Part shown: positions 34,384 through 43,889 of the stretch, piece by piece
Layout: every line of letters starts with the position of its first letter
Numbering within the stretch: the stretch's first letter is position 1
Assembly: GCF_016907955.1 (NCBI RefSeq)
Contig: NZ_JAFBCX010000006.1
Span: 248,001 to 312,000 of the forward strand
Length of the DNA: 64,000 nt
Source: Lentzea nigeriaca
GTDB lineage: Bacteria; Actinomycetota; Actinomycetes; Mycobacteriales; Pseudonocardiaceae
Direction: 5' to 3'
Position numbers and translations under genes: made by a program
Notes under the pieces: generated by a model
Seen by the model: only the letters and a program-made list of their open reading frames with translations
The model's database searches: none
Told to the model about the DNA's origin: nothing

Positions 34384-35793
34384 GTGGGCGACGTGACGAA
34401 GTCTCCCAGGGTGCCCGCGGATCTGTTCCGCTTCACCACGGCCGAACGCGCTGAGCTGCACACCGCTGTGCTGCGGGCGTTCGGCCTGGCGAGCGAGCGC
34501 CTGGAGACGTCGTTGACGCTCGACGACGTGCAGTTGCGGCTCAGGGACGTCGGCTGGTCCGAGCAGGTGACGGATGACGATCTGGCCCAATCCCTCGCTG
34601 CACTGCGACAGTGGGGGTTGATCGAGGCGACACAGCACCGGTACGGGCTGACGAAACACGGTGAGGCCGCGTACGCGGGCGTCCAGCACGCGCTCGAGAC
34701 GCTGACGAGCAGCGGCGCGTTGCAGACCGCCGTGCTCGACGCGATCGCGGACCGGCTCGACGAGCTGAGCAAGCCGCAGGACGACCGCCGCACCTTCACG
34801 GCGCTGCAGGAGCTGGAAGCCCACGTCAAGGCGCTGCGGACGAACACCACGAGGTTCAACGGCGAGCTGCAAAGGCTTCTGCGGGAGGAGCACGACCTCG
34901 CCACGTTCCAGGACGTCAAGCGCACGACGATCACCTACCTGCGCGAGTTCATCGCGGAGCTGGACGCGCGCAAGCTGCAGATCCGCGAAAAGATCGACAA
35001 AATCGATCCCGTCAAACTGCACGAAGACGCACGAAACGGCGCGGACTTGTACAACGACGAGAACTGGCTCGGGAACCGGGCGGAAGCCTGGGAGAACCTC
35101 AAGGCCTGGTTCCACGACACGCCGTCGAAGGCAGACGAGCTGCAGGACGTCGCGCGGAAGGCGATCGTCCAGCTGCTGAGGGTGCTCGACCGGATCAGCG
35201 AGCAGCGGAAGCGGCCGACCAACACCGCCGCCGACTTCAAGGCGCTGGCCAGGTGGTTCGCCCGCACGAACACCGAGGACGAGGCGCACGAGCTGTTCAA
35301 CGCCGCGTTCGGGCTCTTCTCCGCGCGGCACGCCCACCTCGCGCACGCGGACGGGGAGCTGATCCCGAGCGCCGAGGCGTGGCACAACACGCCTCCGGTG
35401 CGGCTGTCGCCGCAGCTGCGGGCCACCGGCAAGCAGGAGCACATCGGCAGCACCGGCCGGATTCGCAACGTCGACGAGGTGCGCCGGAACCGCCGACACC
35501 AAGCGGAAAAGGAACGCGAAGAGCTCGAGCACGCGTGGCGCCAGATCCAGACGGACGGGCCGGTGCGGATCTCCACCCTCAAGGAACTCGACCACGACAC
35601 CTTCCACCGGCTCATCGATCTCGTCGGGCGGGCGCTCGGCAGCGATCCGGACAGCACCGGCACGCGCACCGCCGGGACGACCGACGGGCGGATGCAGATC
35701 AACCTGCGCAACGCTCGGGGCTGGGCGACCATCACCACCCAGAAGGGCACCTTGAGCGGGCCCGACTACGTGATCGACGTGCAGAGCCGATGA
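34384..35793 (+). CDS. jetA: Wadjet JetA, second module (TIGR02677/DUF2397)
   Basis: About 469 residues, TIGR02677 family but clearly diverged from the first copy: FRFTTAERAELHTAVLRAFG, LRDVGWSEQVTDDDLAQSLA, TRFNGELQRLLREEHDLATF, TAADFKALARWFARTNTED and PPVRLSPQLRATGKQEHIG. Shared landmarks (KALARWF, SPQLR.TG) fix the family. GTG 34384 is chosen because AGGA lies about seven bases upstream; GTGs at 34363 and 34393 are less well placed. Only 33 bp separate it from jetD, so it is probably on the same transcript. The stop overlaps the jetB2 ATG. Confidence 0.9.
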   Translation: MGDVTKSPRVPADLFRFTTAERAELHTAVLRAFGLASERLETSLTLDDVQLRLRDVGWSEQVTDDDLAQSLAALRQWGLIEATQHRYGLTKHGEAAYAGVQHALETLTSSGALQTAVLDAIADRLDELSKPQDDRRTFTALQELEAHVKALRTNTTRFNGELQRLLREEHDLATFQDVKRTTITYLREFIAELDARKLQIREKIDKIDPVKLHEDARNGADLYNDENWLGNRAEAWENLKAWFHDTPSKADELQDVARKAIVQLLRVLDRISEQRKRPTNTAADFKALARWFARTNTEDEAHELFNAAFGLFSARHAHLAHADGELIPSAEAWHNTPPVRLSPQLRATGKQEHIGSTGRIRNVDEVRRNRRHQAEKEREELEHAWRQIQTDGPVRISTLKELDHDTFHRLIDLVGRALGSDPDSTGTRTAGTTDGRMQINLRNARGWATITTQKGTLSGPDYVIDVQSR

Positions 35794-36875
35794 GCAGGAC
35801 GGGGAATCAGCTCGCCCGGTTGGAGAGCGAGGAGGTGGCGCGCGGTGTGCGGTTGTTGCTCGCACGGCCGTTGCTGGCCGCCGTGCACGATCCGGACGGG
35901 TTCGATCTCATCAGAAGGCGCCGCGATCCGATCGTGAAGTGGTTCGACTACTACTGCGGCTGGCGTGTGCTCGTGGAGCCGCGTGCTGGTTATGCGCGCC
36001 TGTTCAAGACGACCCAGCGGCCCGATCGCACGCGGCCCGCGCAGGACTTCGATCGGCGGCGATACATCTTGCTGTGCCTCACGTGCGCGGAGCTCCTCGG
36101 CACGACGACGATCACCGCCGAGGCGTTGGCGGACAAGATCAAGCACGCCGTTGCGCTGGAAGACCTTCCGCCGTTCGACCCGGACAGGCGCGCTGACCGG
36201 TCCGCGTTCGCCGACGTGCTGGAGTTCCTCGAACAGCGTGGGGCCGTCGAGAACACCGGCACACACCTGCGCAGCGATCCGGTGGTCATCACGCGACTGC
36301 TGGCCGCGCCGGTTTCGCCGTCCACTGTGGACAGCATCGAGGACCTCACGCGCGAGACCCGTTACGAGAGCGCGCATCGGAGCCTGTGGCATCGGCACTC
36401 CACGATGCGCCGGCTCATGGACGACCCCGTCGTGTACAGGAGCGAGCTGACCGCCGGCCAGCTCGCTTTTCTGACGTCTCCCACCGGGCGCAAGGTCGTT
36501 CGGACGGGCGTTGGGCTCGCCGGGTGCACGTTGGAGGAACGCGCCGAGGGGTTTGTCGTGGTTGATGCCGACGCGATCGCCACGGACACGAGGTTTCCGG
36601 ACGACGACAGCCACGCGAAGGTCGCCGCGTTGTTGTTGCTCGACCGGTTGGCGAAAGGTCCAGCGACGACGGAGGAGCTGGTCGAGGAGGCACGCGAGCT
36701 GCTGACCAAGTTCCGCAACTGGGCCAAGGCCTACCAGTCGGACGGCGGGGCGGGCAGGCTGGCGGCGGACGGGCTCGCGCTGCTGGAGGCGTTCGGGCTC
36801 GCGCGCGACGAGAACGGCACCGTTCGGCGGCTGCCCGCGGCGGCCAGGTACGCGGTGGAGGAGCTGCATGACTGA
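35790..36875 (+). CDS. jetB: Wadjet JetB, second module (TIGR02678/DUF2398)
   Basis: 361 residues of TIGR02678: VRLLLARPLLAAVHDPDGFD, FDYYCGWRVLVEPRAGYARL, DFDRRRYILLCLTCAELLG and MDDPVVYRSELTAGQLAFL. It is the KITE/winged-helix partner of the second JetA. Similarity to the first JetB is limited to these family landmarks, so this is an independently acquired or long-diverged module rather than a recent tandem duplication. ATG 35790 overlaps the jetA2 stop, and the stop overlaps the jetC2 start by 8 bp. Confidence 0.9.
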   Translation: MSRTGNQLARLESEEVARGVRLLLARPLLAAVHDPDGFDLIRRRRDPIVKWFDYYCGWRVLVEPRAGYARLFKTTQRPDRTRPAQDFDRRRYILLCLTCAELLGTTTITAEALADKIKHAVALEDLPPFDPDRRADRSAFADVLEFLEQRGAVENTGTHLRSDPVVITRLLAAPVSPSTVDSIEDLTRETRYESAHRSLWHRHSTMRRLMDDPVVYRSELTAGQLAFLTSPTGRKVVRTGVGLAGCTLEERAEGFVVVDADAIATDTRFPDDDSHAKVAALLLLDRLAKGPATTEELVEEARELLTKFRNWAKAYQSDGGAGRLAADGLALLEAFGLARDENGTVRRLPAAARYAVEELHD

Positions 36876-39800
36876 CCGGTGGCAACCCAGCCGCGCCGGG
36901 ATCATCAACGTCTGGCGCTACTACGACGAGATCTTCACCTTCCACCAGGGCAGACTGCTGCTCAGGGGACCCAACGGCACGGGCAAGTCGAAGGCGCTCG
37001 AGCTGCTGCTGCCGTACCTCTTCGACGCGAACCTGCGGCCCCACCGCCTGTCGACGTTCGGCAGCGCGGACCGCACCATGCACTGGAACCTCATGGGCGA
37101 GGGCAACCAGGGCAGCACGCGCGTCGGCTACGTGTGGCTGGAGTTCCAGTACGGCGACGAGTGGTTCACGTGCGGTGCGCGGCTGCAGGCGACGACGAAC
37201 ACGTCCAACGTCACCGCCACGTACTTCACCACCAGCCAACGCGTCGGGGATCTCGCGCTCGTCAACGAGGCCGGACGGCCGTTGACCAAGACGGATCTCA
37301 TTGCGGCGATTGGTGAGCACGGCGTTGTGCACGCCTCACCGACTGACTACCGGCACACGGTGCGGACGACGTTGTTCCCCGGCGTGACCGAGCAACGGTA
37401 CGACTCGTTGATCACCGCACTGCTGCAGCTGCGGACGCCGAAGCTGTCCGAACGGCTCGACCCGAGCGTGCTGTCCTCGTTGCTCTCCAAGGCACTTCCG
37501 CCGCTGGACCAGTCGGACCTCACCGAGATCGCCGAGGGTTTCGAACGGCTCGACCGGCAACGCGAGGAGCTCCGCAGGCTCGACGAGGAGATCGCCACGG
37601 CCGAGCGTCTGGCCGATGTCCAGCGCACCTATGCGCAACGCGTGCTGGGCGCCGCAGCACACGCGTTGTCGTCTTCTTCTGAGCAACTTGAAGACCGAAC
37701 GCGCGCCGCACGGATGAGCGAACGGCGTTACCAACGCCAGGTCGCGCTGACCGACGAGGCGTTCGAGCAACTGGCGGCGCTCGGACGTGAGGCGAGCGCG
37801 GTCGACGCGGAGATCTCCGGGATCTCCGACCTGCCCGCCTACCAGGAGGGCAAGCAGCTCGACCTGTTGCGGCAGCAGCATTCCGCCGCCGTGCAACGCG
37901 CCGGTGAAGCCGCCGCGCATGCCTCGAAACTCCGTGCGTTGGCCGTGGCGGACGACGAACGCGCGGCGCAGGCCAAGGCCGACGCGGCCGCGCGCGCCGA
38001 CGACGTGCGGCATTCGAGCCTGGCAGCCCGAGAAGCCGCGGAACGCGCCGGCATGCCGTCGGTGTTCGAGGAGATCGACGCCGGGACCGACGCGCGTGCG
38101 GGCCGTCAGCTGCTCAGCGACGCCGTGGAGTCTCGCGCCGCCGAGATCAACGCGGTCATGCGTGCCGTTGCCATCCACGAGAGGGCCGTCGACGCACGGG
38201 ACGCCGCACACCAACGGCTCGATGAAACGCGTGAAGAGCTGGAACTGGCCACGGACGCGGAGACGGTGGCGCAGCAGGCGTTCGAGCAAGCGTTTGCGAA
38301 GTTCGGCGCCGACTTCGAGACGTGGGCGCACGGCTGCACTGAGCTGCGCGTTTCCGAACGCGGTGAGGTCATCGAGGCCGCTGCCCTGGCCCGCGAGGAA
38401 TTCAGCGCGATCGAGTCGCGGCTGAGCGAGACGCGTGCGGCGTTGAACGGCCAACTCGCGCAGTACAACGCCATCCGCGAGAAACTCGCCAATCAGGTCG
38501 ATGTGCCGCCACCCGCGCCGTACACGCGCAATGCCGAATACCGCTCTTCTGCCGTGGGCGCCCCTCTGTGGCGACTGGTGGACTTCCGTCCCGGCACGCC
38601 ACGCGACGTGTGCGCCGCCGTCGAAGCCGCCCTGGAAGCCTCCGGGTTGCTGGACGCGTGGCTCACGCCCGGCAACTCGTTCGGCCTCTCCGACCAGGAC
38701 CGGTTCGCCGAACCCCTGCTGGCCGCACCGGCGCCCGGCACCACGTTGCTCGAAGTACTTGTCACCGACGACGACCGCGCCCATCGGTTCTTGGAAGGCA
38801 TCGCGTTCGGTGAAACCGCCACTGGCCACATAGCGGCCATCGGCGCTGACGGAACATGGCGCCTGGCCAACGTTCACGGCCGTTGGACCAAACCCTCCCC
38901 CACCTACATCGGCGCCGACTCCCGCCAACGCGCGCGGGCGGGCCGGATCGCCGAGCTCACCGGCCTGATCGAGCAACTCGCCACCGAACTCTCCGGTGTG
39001 GACGCGGCGCTGTCGCAGATCGCCGTCCGCCGCGCGACCCTGGCGGGCGAGCTCGCCAGGCAACCGTCGACCGACCCGGTGGAGATCGCGGAGGAACACC
39101 GGACCAAGGCCCAGTTGCGGTGCGCCGCGAGGAAAGACGCCGTCGCAGCGGCAACGCGCCGGATGTCCGAAGCCGACGCCGTCGTCGCCGAGACGCTGCG
39201 CCTGATCGACAGCGACGTCTCGGTCAACCTGGGCGCCGTCGCCGAGTTCCGCACCGCGGGTCACCGCTGGCTGGACGACCGCCACGACGCCCTCGCCGCG
39301 GAAACCCTCGCGTCCGAGGCGCTGAACCGCTCGTCGGCGAGCAGCGCGCTGGCCGACGAGGCCGAGGAAGCCGCCGCCGCCCGCCAGCAGGAGGCCGCCG
39401 ACCTCGCGATCACCCTGGAGACCGTGGAACGCTCCGCGGGTTCCGAGTTCCACGCACTCGACCAGCAGCTCATCATGTTGCGCACCAAGGCACTCGAACT
39501 GGCTGAGCAGCGCGAAACGTTGCAGGACAAGCAAACCGGTCTGGCGCGCACCCTCGGCACGTTGGAGGAGAAGCGCAAGGTGGACGCCTCGCGCGCCGCG
39601 GAGGCCACCGCTGTCCGTGACGCGGCCGAAGCCCGCCACCGCCATCTCACCAGCGGCCACCTGCCGGCCGACGCGGGCGACGTGCCCGAGGGCCCCGTGG
39701 ACACTCGGTTGATCCGCGACGCCGAGTCCCGTCTCAGCCTTGCTGTGCATGATGCCCAACAACAACTGGCGGGCCGCATCGACCTGTCGCTGGACCCCGA

Positions 39801-40650
39801 CGACGACGTCACTGTCCTGAGCGCGACTCTGGACGGCGCGCGCATGGGAGCGCACGCGCTGCTTGAAGCGTTGCAAGCCGAACGCGACCGGATGCGCACA
39901 CACATCACCGACGCCGAACGCGATCTCTTCGACCAAACCCTCACCGGCGACACCAGAAGGCACATCGCCCAACGCATCCAGGGCGCCGCCGAACTCGTCG
40001 ACACGATGAACCAACGCCTGGAACGCGTCCAAACCGCGTCCGGCATCCGCGTGCAACTCGTCTGGCAGGTGGATCCGCAACTCCCACCCGGCACCCGAGA
40101 AGCCCGCGACCTGCTCCTCCGCTCCGACCTCGACGCCGCCGAACGCGCTGTGCTGCACCAGTTCTTCCGTGAGCGCGTGGAAGAAGCACGCGCTCACGAC
40201 ACCGCAACGGGCTGGGAACAACAACTCGCCCAGGTGCTCGACTACACGACGTGGCACCAGTTCGTCGTGAAGGTGGACCGCGGCGACGGCTGGGTGCCTG
40301 TCACCAAACGGGTCCACGGTGCGTTGTCCGGCGGTGAGAAGGCCATCGTGCTGCACCTGCCGTTGTTCGCCGCGGCGGCCGCGCACTACCACGCGACGCC
40401 CACCGCGCCCCGCCTGATCCTGCTGGACGAGGTGTTCGTCGGGGTCGACGCGACCAACCGCGGCAAGCTGCTGGAGCTGTTGGTGGCGTTCGATCTCGAC
40501 CTCGTGCTCACGTCGGACCACGAGTGGTGCGACTACCGCGAGCTGACCGGTATCGCGATCCACCAGCTGACCACGGGCACCGACGGCGACGACGCCGTGA
40601 CGACGGTCCGCTTCACCTGGGACGGCCACAGCCTCAAGGCTGATGACTGA
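36868..40650 (+). CDS. jetC: Wadjet JetC SMC-like ATPase, second module (TIGR02680)
   Basis: 1260 residues: Walker A RGPNGTGKSKALELLLPYLF near residue 40, coiled coils from about 210 to 460 and 690 to 920, a hinge-like region with APLWRLVDFRPGTPRDV, and a C-terminal head with signature GALSGGEKAIVL and Walker B RLILLDEVFVGVD. ATPase motifs are intact, so the motor should work. No jetD follows: the next gene is on the opposite strand and overlaps the end by 17 bp. The GPNG form of Walker A differs from the GNNG of the first JetC. Confidence 0.93.
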   Translation: MTDRWQPSRAGIINVWRYYDEIFTFHQGRLLLRGPNGTGKSKALELLLPYLFDANLRPHRLSTFGSADRTMHWNLMGEGNQGSTRVGYVWLEFQYGDEWFTCGARLQATTNTSNVTATYFTTSQRVGDLALVNEAGRPLTKTDLIAAIGEHGVVHASPTDYRHTVRTTLFPGVTEQRYDSLITALLQLRTPKLSERLDPSVLSSLLSKALPPLDQSDLTEIAEGFERLDRQREELRRLDEEIATAERLADVQRTYAQRVLGAAAHALSSSSEQLEDRTRAARMSERRYQRQVALTDEAFEQLAALGREASAVDAEISGISDLPAYQEGKQLDLLRQQHSAAVQRAGEAAAHASKLRALAVADDERAAQAKADAAARADDVRHSSLAAREAAERAGMPSVFEEIDAGTDARAGRQLLSDAVESRAAEINAVMRAVAIHERAVDARDAAHQRLDETREELELATDAETVAQQAFEQAFAKFGADFETWAHGCTELRVSERGEVIEAAALAREEFSAIESRLSETRAALNGQLAQYNAIREKLANQVDVPPPAPYTRNAEYRSSAVGAPLWRLVDFRPGTPRDVCAAVEAALEASGLLDAWLTPGNSFGLSDQDRFAEPLLAAPAPGTTLLEVLVTDDDRAHRFLEGIAFGETATGHIAAIGADGTWRLANVHGRWTKPSPTYIGADSRQRARAGRIAELTGLIEQLATELSGVDAALSQIAVRRATLAGELARQPSTDPVEIAEEHRTKAQLRCAARKDAVAAATRRMSEADAVVAETLRLIDSDVSVNLGAVAEFRTAGHRWLDDRHDALAAETLASEALNRSSASSALADEAEEAAAARQQEAADLAITLETVERSAGSEFHALDQQLIMLRTKALELAEQRETLQDKQTGLARTLGTLEEKRKVDASRAAEATAVRDAAEARHRHLTSGHLPADAGDVPEGPVDTRLIRDAESRLSLAVHDAQQQLAGRIDLSLDPDDDVTVLSATLDGARMGAHALLEALQAERDRMRTHITDAERDLFDQTLTGDTRRHIAQRIQGAAELVDTMNQRLERVQTASGIRVQLVWQVDPQLPPGTREARDLLLRSDLDAAERAVLHQFFRERVEEARAHDTATGWEQQLAQVLDYTTWHQFVVKVDRGDGWVPVTKRVHGALSGGEKAIVLHLPLFAAAAAHYHATPTAPRLILLDEVFVGVDATNRGKLLELLVAFDLDLVLTSDHEWCDYRELTGIAIHQLTTGTDGDDAVTTVRFTWDGHSLKADD

Positions 40651-41152
40651 ACAACGCCAGGAGCTCCCGCTGCTGCAAGGTGAGGGCGAACTCGGGGTTG
40701 TGCCGCGGATAGACCTCCGCGGCCTCCCACAGGTGCGAGCGAACGCTGGACGCGACACCGATCTTGCAGCCACGCGCGCGGAGGTCAGCGACCACGGCCG
40801 CGGCATCGAACAGGTAAACGGCGTCGATGACCAACGGCCGCACCGCGCCGGCTGAGCCTTGCGGCGCCTTCGGCCCGGTCAGCACGAGGTAGCGGTCCGG
40901 GCCGTCCTCGCGCAGGTCCAGCAGGTTGTCCCGCTTCAGGTACCACCGGATGTTCACCGTCCGGCCGTCCGCGAACCTGCCGTCGACGCCTCTGGCCGTC
41001 GTCTGCTGCTCCAGCTCGATCCCGAAGACCTGGGCGGCGATCCAGTCGCCGAGGCGCCCTGGAAGCGCTGGCCGCCGGATGCACTCCGACAGTGCGGCGT
41101 CGATGCGGTTGCGCTCGCGGATCAACCCGGCCACCCGTGCCACGTCGTTCAC
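40634..41152 (-). CDS. Small protein of unknown function, possibly PD-(D/E)xK-like, partner of exonuclease
   Basis: 172 residues with a clear block: RIDAALSECIRRPALPGRLG, then AAQVFGIELEQQTTARGVDG, ADGRTVNIRWYLKRD and RYLVLTGPKAP. It resembles bacterial and archaeal hypotheticals of the DUF6998 type; I cannot confirm that. The D-G-R...N-I-R-W-Y-L-K arrangement resembles the core of PD-(D/E)xK nucleases, but the expected acidic residue before K is absent, so catalysis is uncertain. The GTG overlaps the exonuclease stop (GTGA), which makes the two an operon. It has no TOPRIM motif, so it is not a second JetD. Confidence 0.6.
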   Translation of the reverse strand: MNDVARVAGLIRERNRIDAALSECIRRPALPGRLGDWIAAQVFGIELEQQTTARGVDGRFADGRTVNIRWYLKRDNLLDLREDGPDRYLVLTGPKAPQGSAGAVRPLVIDAVYLFDAAAVVADLRARGCKIGVASSVRSHLWEAAEVYPRHNPEFALTLQQRELLALFSHQP

Positions 41153-42297
41153 GCGCGCCCTCCCGTGAGCTCGCCGAGCAGTCCGGCGAACAGGTCCTCC
41201 GACACGATCGGGATGCCGTAGCCGCGCGCCTTGTCCGCCTTGCCCGACAGGGAGTCCGGATCCGCCGCGATCACGAGCGCCGTCTTCTTGGTGACCCCGG
41301 CCTTCACCGCCAGCCCGGCGGACAGCGCCCTGTTCTCCCAGACCTCACGCGGCTCGCGCATCTCACCGGTGAAGACGACCAGGTCTCCCAGCGAAAGCCG
41401 GACCGTGCGCTGCGGCACCACCTCGCCGGGTTCCACCCCGAGCAACGAGGCCACCAGCCGCAGATCGGCCTCCTCGTCGGCCGTCACCACGCCGTCCTCC
41501 CGCGCGGCCTCGGCCAGCGCGGCGAGGTAGTCGCGGTGCAGCCCCATCACCTCCGGCAGCCCCAGGTCGAGAGCGCGGGCCACGTCGAGGAGCTCTTCCT
41601 GTTCCTCCGCCGAGAGATGCCGGTCGACCAACGCCCGGTCCAGCACGGCGAGGTACTCGTCGCCACGCGGTGTCTCGACGCGGGGCAGCAGCCGGACGAG
41701 CTTCGCCAGGAAGTGCTGCTCCGACGCGTGACCGCTGCTGCGCTGCACCGCGAACACGCTCGTCCGGGGCAGATCGAGCCGCACGGGCGGAACGTCACCG
41801 ACGCGGTCAAGGCACCGCACGAGCAGACCGGCGGACGCGCGCGCGTCGTGCAGCGCGGAGTGCGCGGTGCCCATCGGCACACCGGCGGCCGCACAACACG
41901 CGGCCAACGAACGCGACGAAGCACCGAGGTACCGGCCGGACAGCTCCATCGTGCACAGCCCCGAGGCAACGAACTCGTGCCCCAGCCTGGCGAACTCGGC
42001 GCGCAGGAACCGCAGGTCGAACGACACGTTGTGCGCCACGAGCACCCGGCCGGACAGCCGCGCGGCGAGCTCACCGGCGATGCCCGCGAAGTCGGGGGCG
42101 CGACGGGCTTCCGCGGCGCTGATGCCGTGCACGTGCTGGGCGCCGAGGTCGCGGCGCGGGTTGACCAGCGTGCACCACTCGTCGGTGCGGCGGCCCGACG
42201 GGTCGACGTGCACCACGGCGACCTCGATCACCCGGTGGTGATGACCGGGTGAGAGCCCGGTGGTTTCGACGTCGACGACCGCGTACCCGTTGCCCAT
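41149..42297 (-). CDS. DEDDh 3'-5' exonuclease with TerB-like middle and BRCT C-terminus
   Basis: Residues 1-165 are a DnaQ-type exonuclease: VVDVETTGL (D and E), HNVSFDLRFLRAE (D) and HSALHDARA (H, D). The middle (about 200-290) carries a helical acidic block (LSAEEQEELLDVARAL, AAREDGVVTADEEADLR) like TerB/tellurite-resistance domains. The end (about 300-375) is a BRCT domain (LVVFTGEMREPREVW, AGVTKKTALVIAADPDSLSG). This three-part layout is common in actinomycete DNA polymerase III epsilon-like exonucleases. It probably works in DNA repair or nucleic-acid degradation. It is the first gene of a two-gene unit convergent with the Wadjet locus. Confidence 0.88.
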   Translation of the reverse strand: MGNGYAVVDVETTGLSPGHHHRVIEVAVVHVDPSGRRTDEWCTLVNPRRDLGAQHVHGISAAEARRAPDFAGIAGELAARLSGRVLVAHNVSFDLRFLRAEFARLGHEFVASGLCTMELSGRYLGASSRSLAACCAAAGVPMGTAHSALHDARASAGLLVRCLDRVGDVPPVRLDLPRTSVFAVQRSSGHASEQHFLAKLVRLLPRVETPRGDEYLAVLDRALVDRHLSAEEQEELLDVARALDLGLPEVMGLHRDYLAALAEAAREDGVVTADEEADLRLVASLLGVEPGEVVPQRTVRLSLGDLVVFTGEMREPREVWENRALSAGLAVKAGVTKKTALVIAADPDSLSGKADKARGYGIPIVSEDLFAGLLGELTGGRA

Positions 42298-42426
42298 GCC
42301 GGGGCTGTCGTTCGGACCCGTGTATTCCGTTATCAGGTGTCATCCGATAGGACTAATGTGAGTTGCAGGACGCCTGCGTCCGGGAACCGGGACGGATCCC
42401 GGTTTGCCACCCGAGTGAGACGGTGA

Positions 42427-42606
<180 letters not shown>

Positions 42607-42616
42607 CGGGAGTCAT

Positions 42617-42901
42617 TCATCCGAGGCTTGGCGTCATTTCGCGTGCGGCCGAAGCCCTGACGGCTGCTCTGGCGGCCGACAGGTCGTCGACCGCGTAAAT
42701 CTCCGGGCAGGAAGCGATGACGAGGTCCTTTTCTGACGCAACGGTCAGCAAAGAAACTTTCTCGCTCAACGACTTCGCTTGCCTGACAACCCCCTTGGCA
42801 TCAACGCGGATCAGCGTGACCCACGTCTCCGACCAGGGAAAGTCCGTGACGGCACTGGATTTCCGCAGGCCTTCCACATCGAACTCGGCAAATCTGGGCA
42901 T
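42617..42901 (-). CDS. Small hypothetical protein, 94 aa
   Basis: The frame reads MPRFAEFDVEGLRKSSAVTD, then WVTLIRVDAKGVVRQAKSL and ending SAAREMTPSLG. It is protein-like, with balanced charge and an alternating beta/helix pattern, and has ATG with TTGGTGG upstream. No family was recognised. It overlaps no other supported gene and lies between the P450 tail and a hypothetical gene on the same strand, separated from the latter by about 48 bp. Confidence 0.5.
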   Translation of the reverse strand: MPRFAEFDVEGLRKSSAVTDFPWSETWVTLIRVDAKGVVRQAKSLSEKVSLLTVASEKDLVIASCPEIYAVDDLSAARAAVRASAAREMTPSLG

Positions 42902-42949
42902 GCCACCAAGATAACGAGTGGAGGTTGCGAAAAGTCAAAGATCACCCTT

Positions 42950-43888
42950 TCACCGCAATGCCGCCAGCAGATGAGACAGGTTGACACCAACGGCGTCCGC
43001 CAACCGGCGCACGACTTCCGGAGCGGGTGCCAACGGGTGGGTGTCGCGGGTGGCCGGCAGTCCTTCCCCGCCGGAAAACTTCGATTGCGGAGTAACGGGC
43101 GCGAGGATCGGGTAGACGCGCCAGCGCGGCACCTTCGAGTCGGCCATCGCGAGCGTGTTCCCGTGCCACAGCATCACGGCGGATTGACGTTCGTTGCGCG
43201 CGAGGACGCAGCCGTAGCCGGTGAGGGTGATCGCGCGTGCGGCCGCACGGACGGGATTGCGGAAATCCCCGTCCACCACCCAAACGCCGTTCATCACCTC
43301 CGCGTTGAGCCCTTCGGCCTCCAGCGCGGCGAGCGTCTCGGCGTGCTGGTCGTCCGCGGCGGCCGTGGCCAGTTCCACGACCTCCTGCACCTCCGAGGCC
43401 GTCACCACGCGCCCACCTGCCTCCGTGGAGTGGTGCAGGAGGCGTTCGACGTGACGGTCCTCCGCATAGGCCGCCCACTCCTGCGCCTTCTCCCACGCCG
43501 CCCGTGCGATGACATCGGCCTCGGAACCACCGCGCAGCCGTGCGTCCTGCAGCAGCTGTGCGAGCACCACGGCGATGACGGAACTCAACAGGGCGTCGTC
43601 GCGCGACTCGTCGCCGTCGGGCACGAGAGTGGCCACCAGGTCGCGCAGATCCGCGCGCCAGCTCTCGTCGCCCGCCCACACGCCGATGGCGAGCAGGTTC
43701 AGGTAGTGGTCCGCGATGGCCATCCGCACGAGCAACGGCTGAGAGGCCGCCTCACGCGCGTCACGCCGTGCGGACACCTTCATCTGCTGCCGTTCCGCGG
43801 GGTCGGCCACGCTCACGCGGATCTTGTCGAGTTCGTCGAGGAAGTCGTCCCACCGGTTCTCCGAAAACCGGGCGAAGACGTCGTCCAC
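42950..43888 (-). CDS. Hypothetical protein, 312 aa, downstream of folP
   Basis: No family was recognised. It is largely helical up to about residue 190 (LLVRMAIADHYLNLLAIGVW, EVVELATAAADDQHAETLAA), then a short beta-rich part (VWVVDGDFRNPVRAAARAIT) and a C-terminal helix (VVRRLADAVGVNLSHLLAAL). GTG 43888 is preferred because GGAGG lies five bases upstream; a TTG at 43906 would extend into the folP coding end. It starts one base after the folP stop, so it is translationally coupled to that gene. No membrane or signal features. Confidence 0.65.
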   Translation of the reverse strand: MDDVFARFSENRWDDFLDELDKIRVSVADPAERQQMKVSARRDAREAASQPLLVRMAIADHYLNLLAIGVWAGDESWRADLRDLVATLVPDGDESRDDALLSSVIAVVLAQLLQDARLRGGSEADVIARAAWEKAQEWAAYAEDRHVERLLHHSTEAGGRVVTASEVQEVVELATAAADDQHAETLAALEAEGLNAEVMNGVWVVDGDFRNPVRAAARAITLTGYGCVLARNERQSAVMLWHGNTLAMADSKVPRWRVYPILAPVTPQSKFSGGEGLPATRDTHPLAPAPEVVRRLADAVGVNLSHLLAALR

Positions 43889-43889
43889 C

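Noticed and set aside
37336..40806. Long minus-strand open frame opposite the second JetC gene
   Set aside because: High-GC antisense shadow: arginine/valine-rich, no domains, and the plus strand carries complete SMC motifs.
40634..41152. Second JetD
   Set aside because: Opposite strand, 172 residues, no TOPRIM glutamate or DxD motif and no DUF2399 landmarks.
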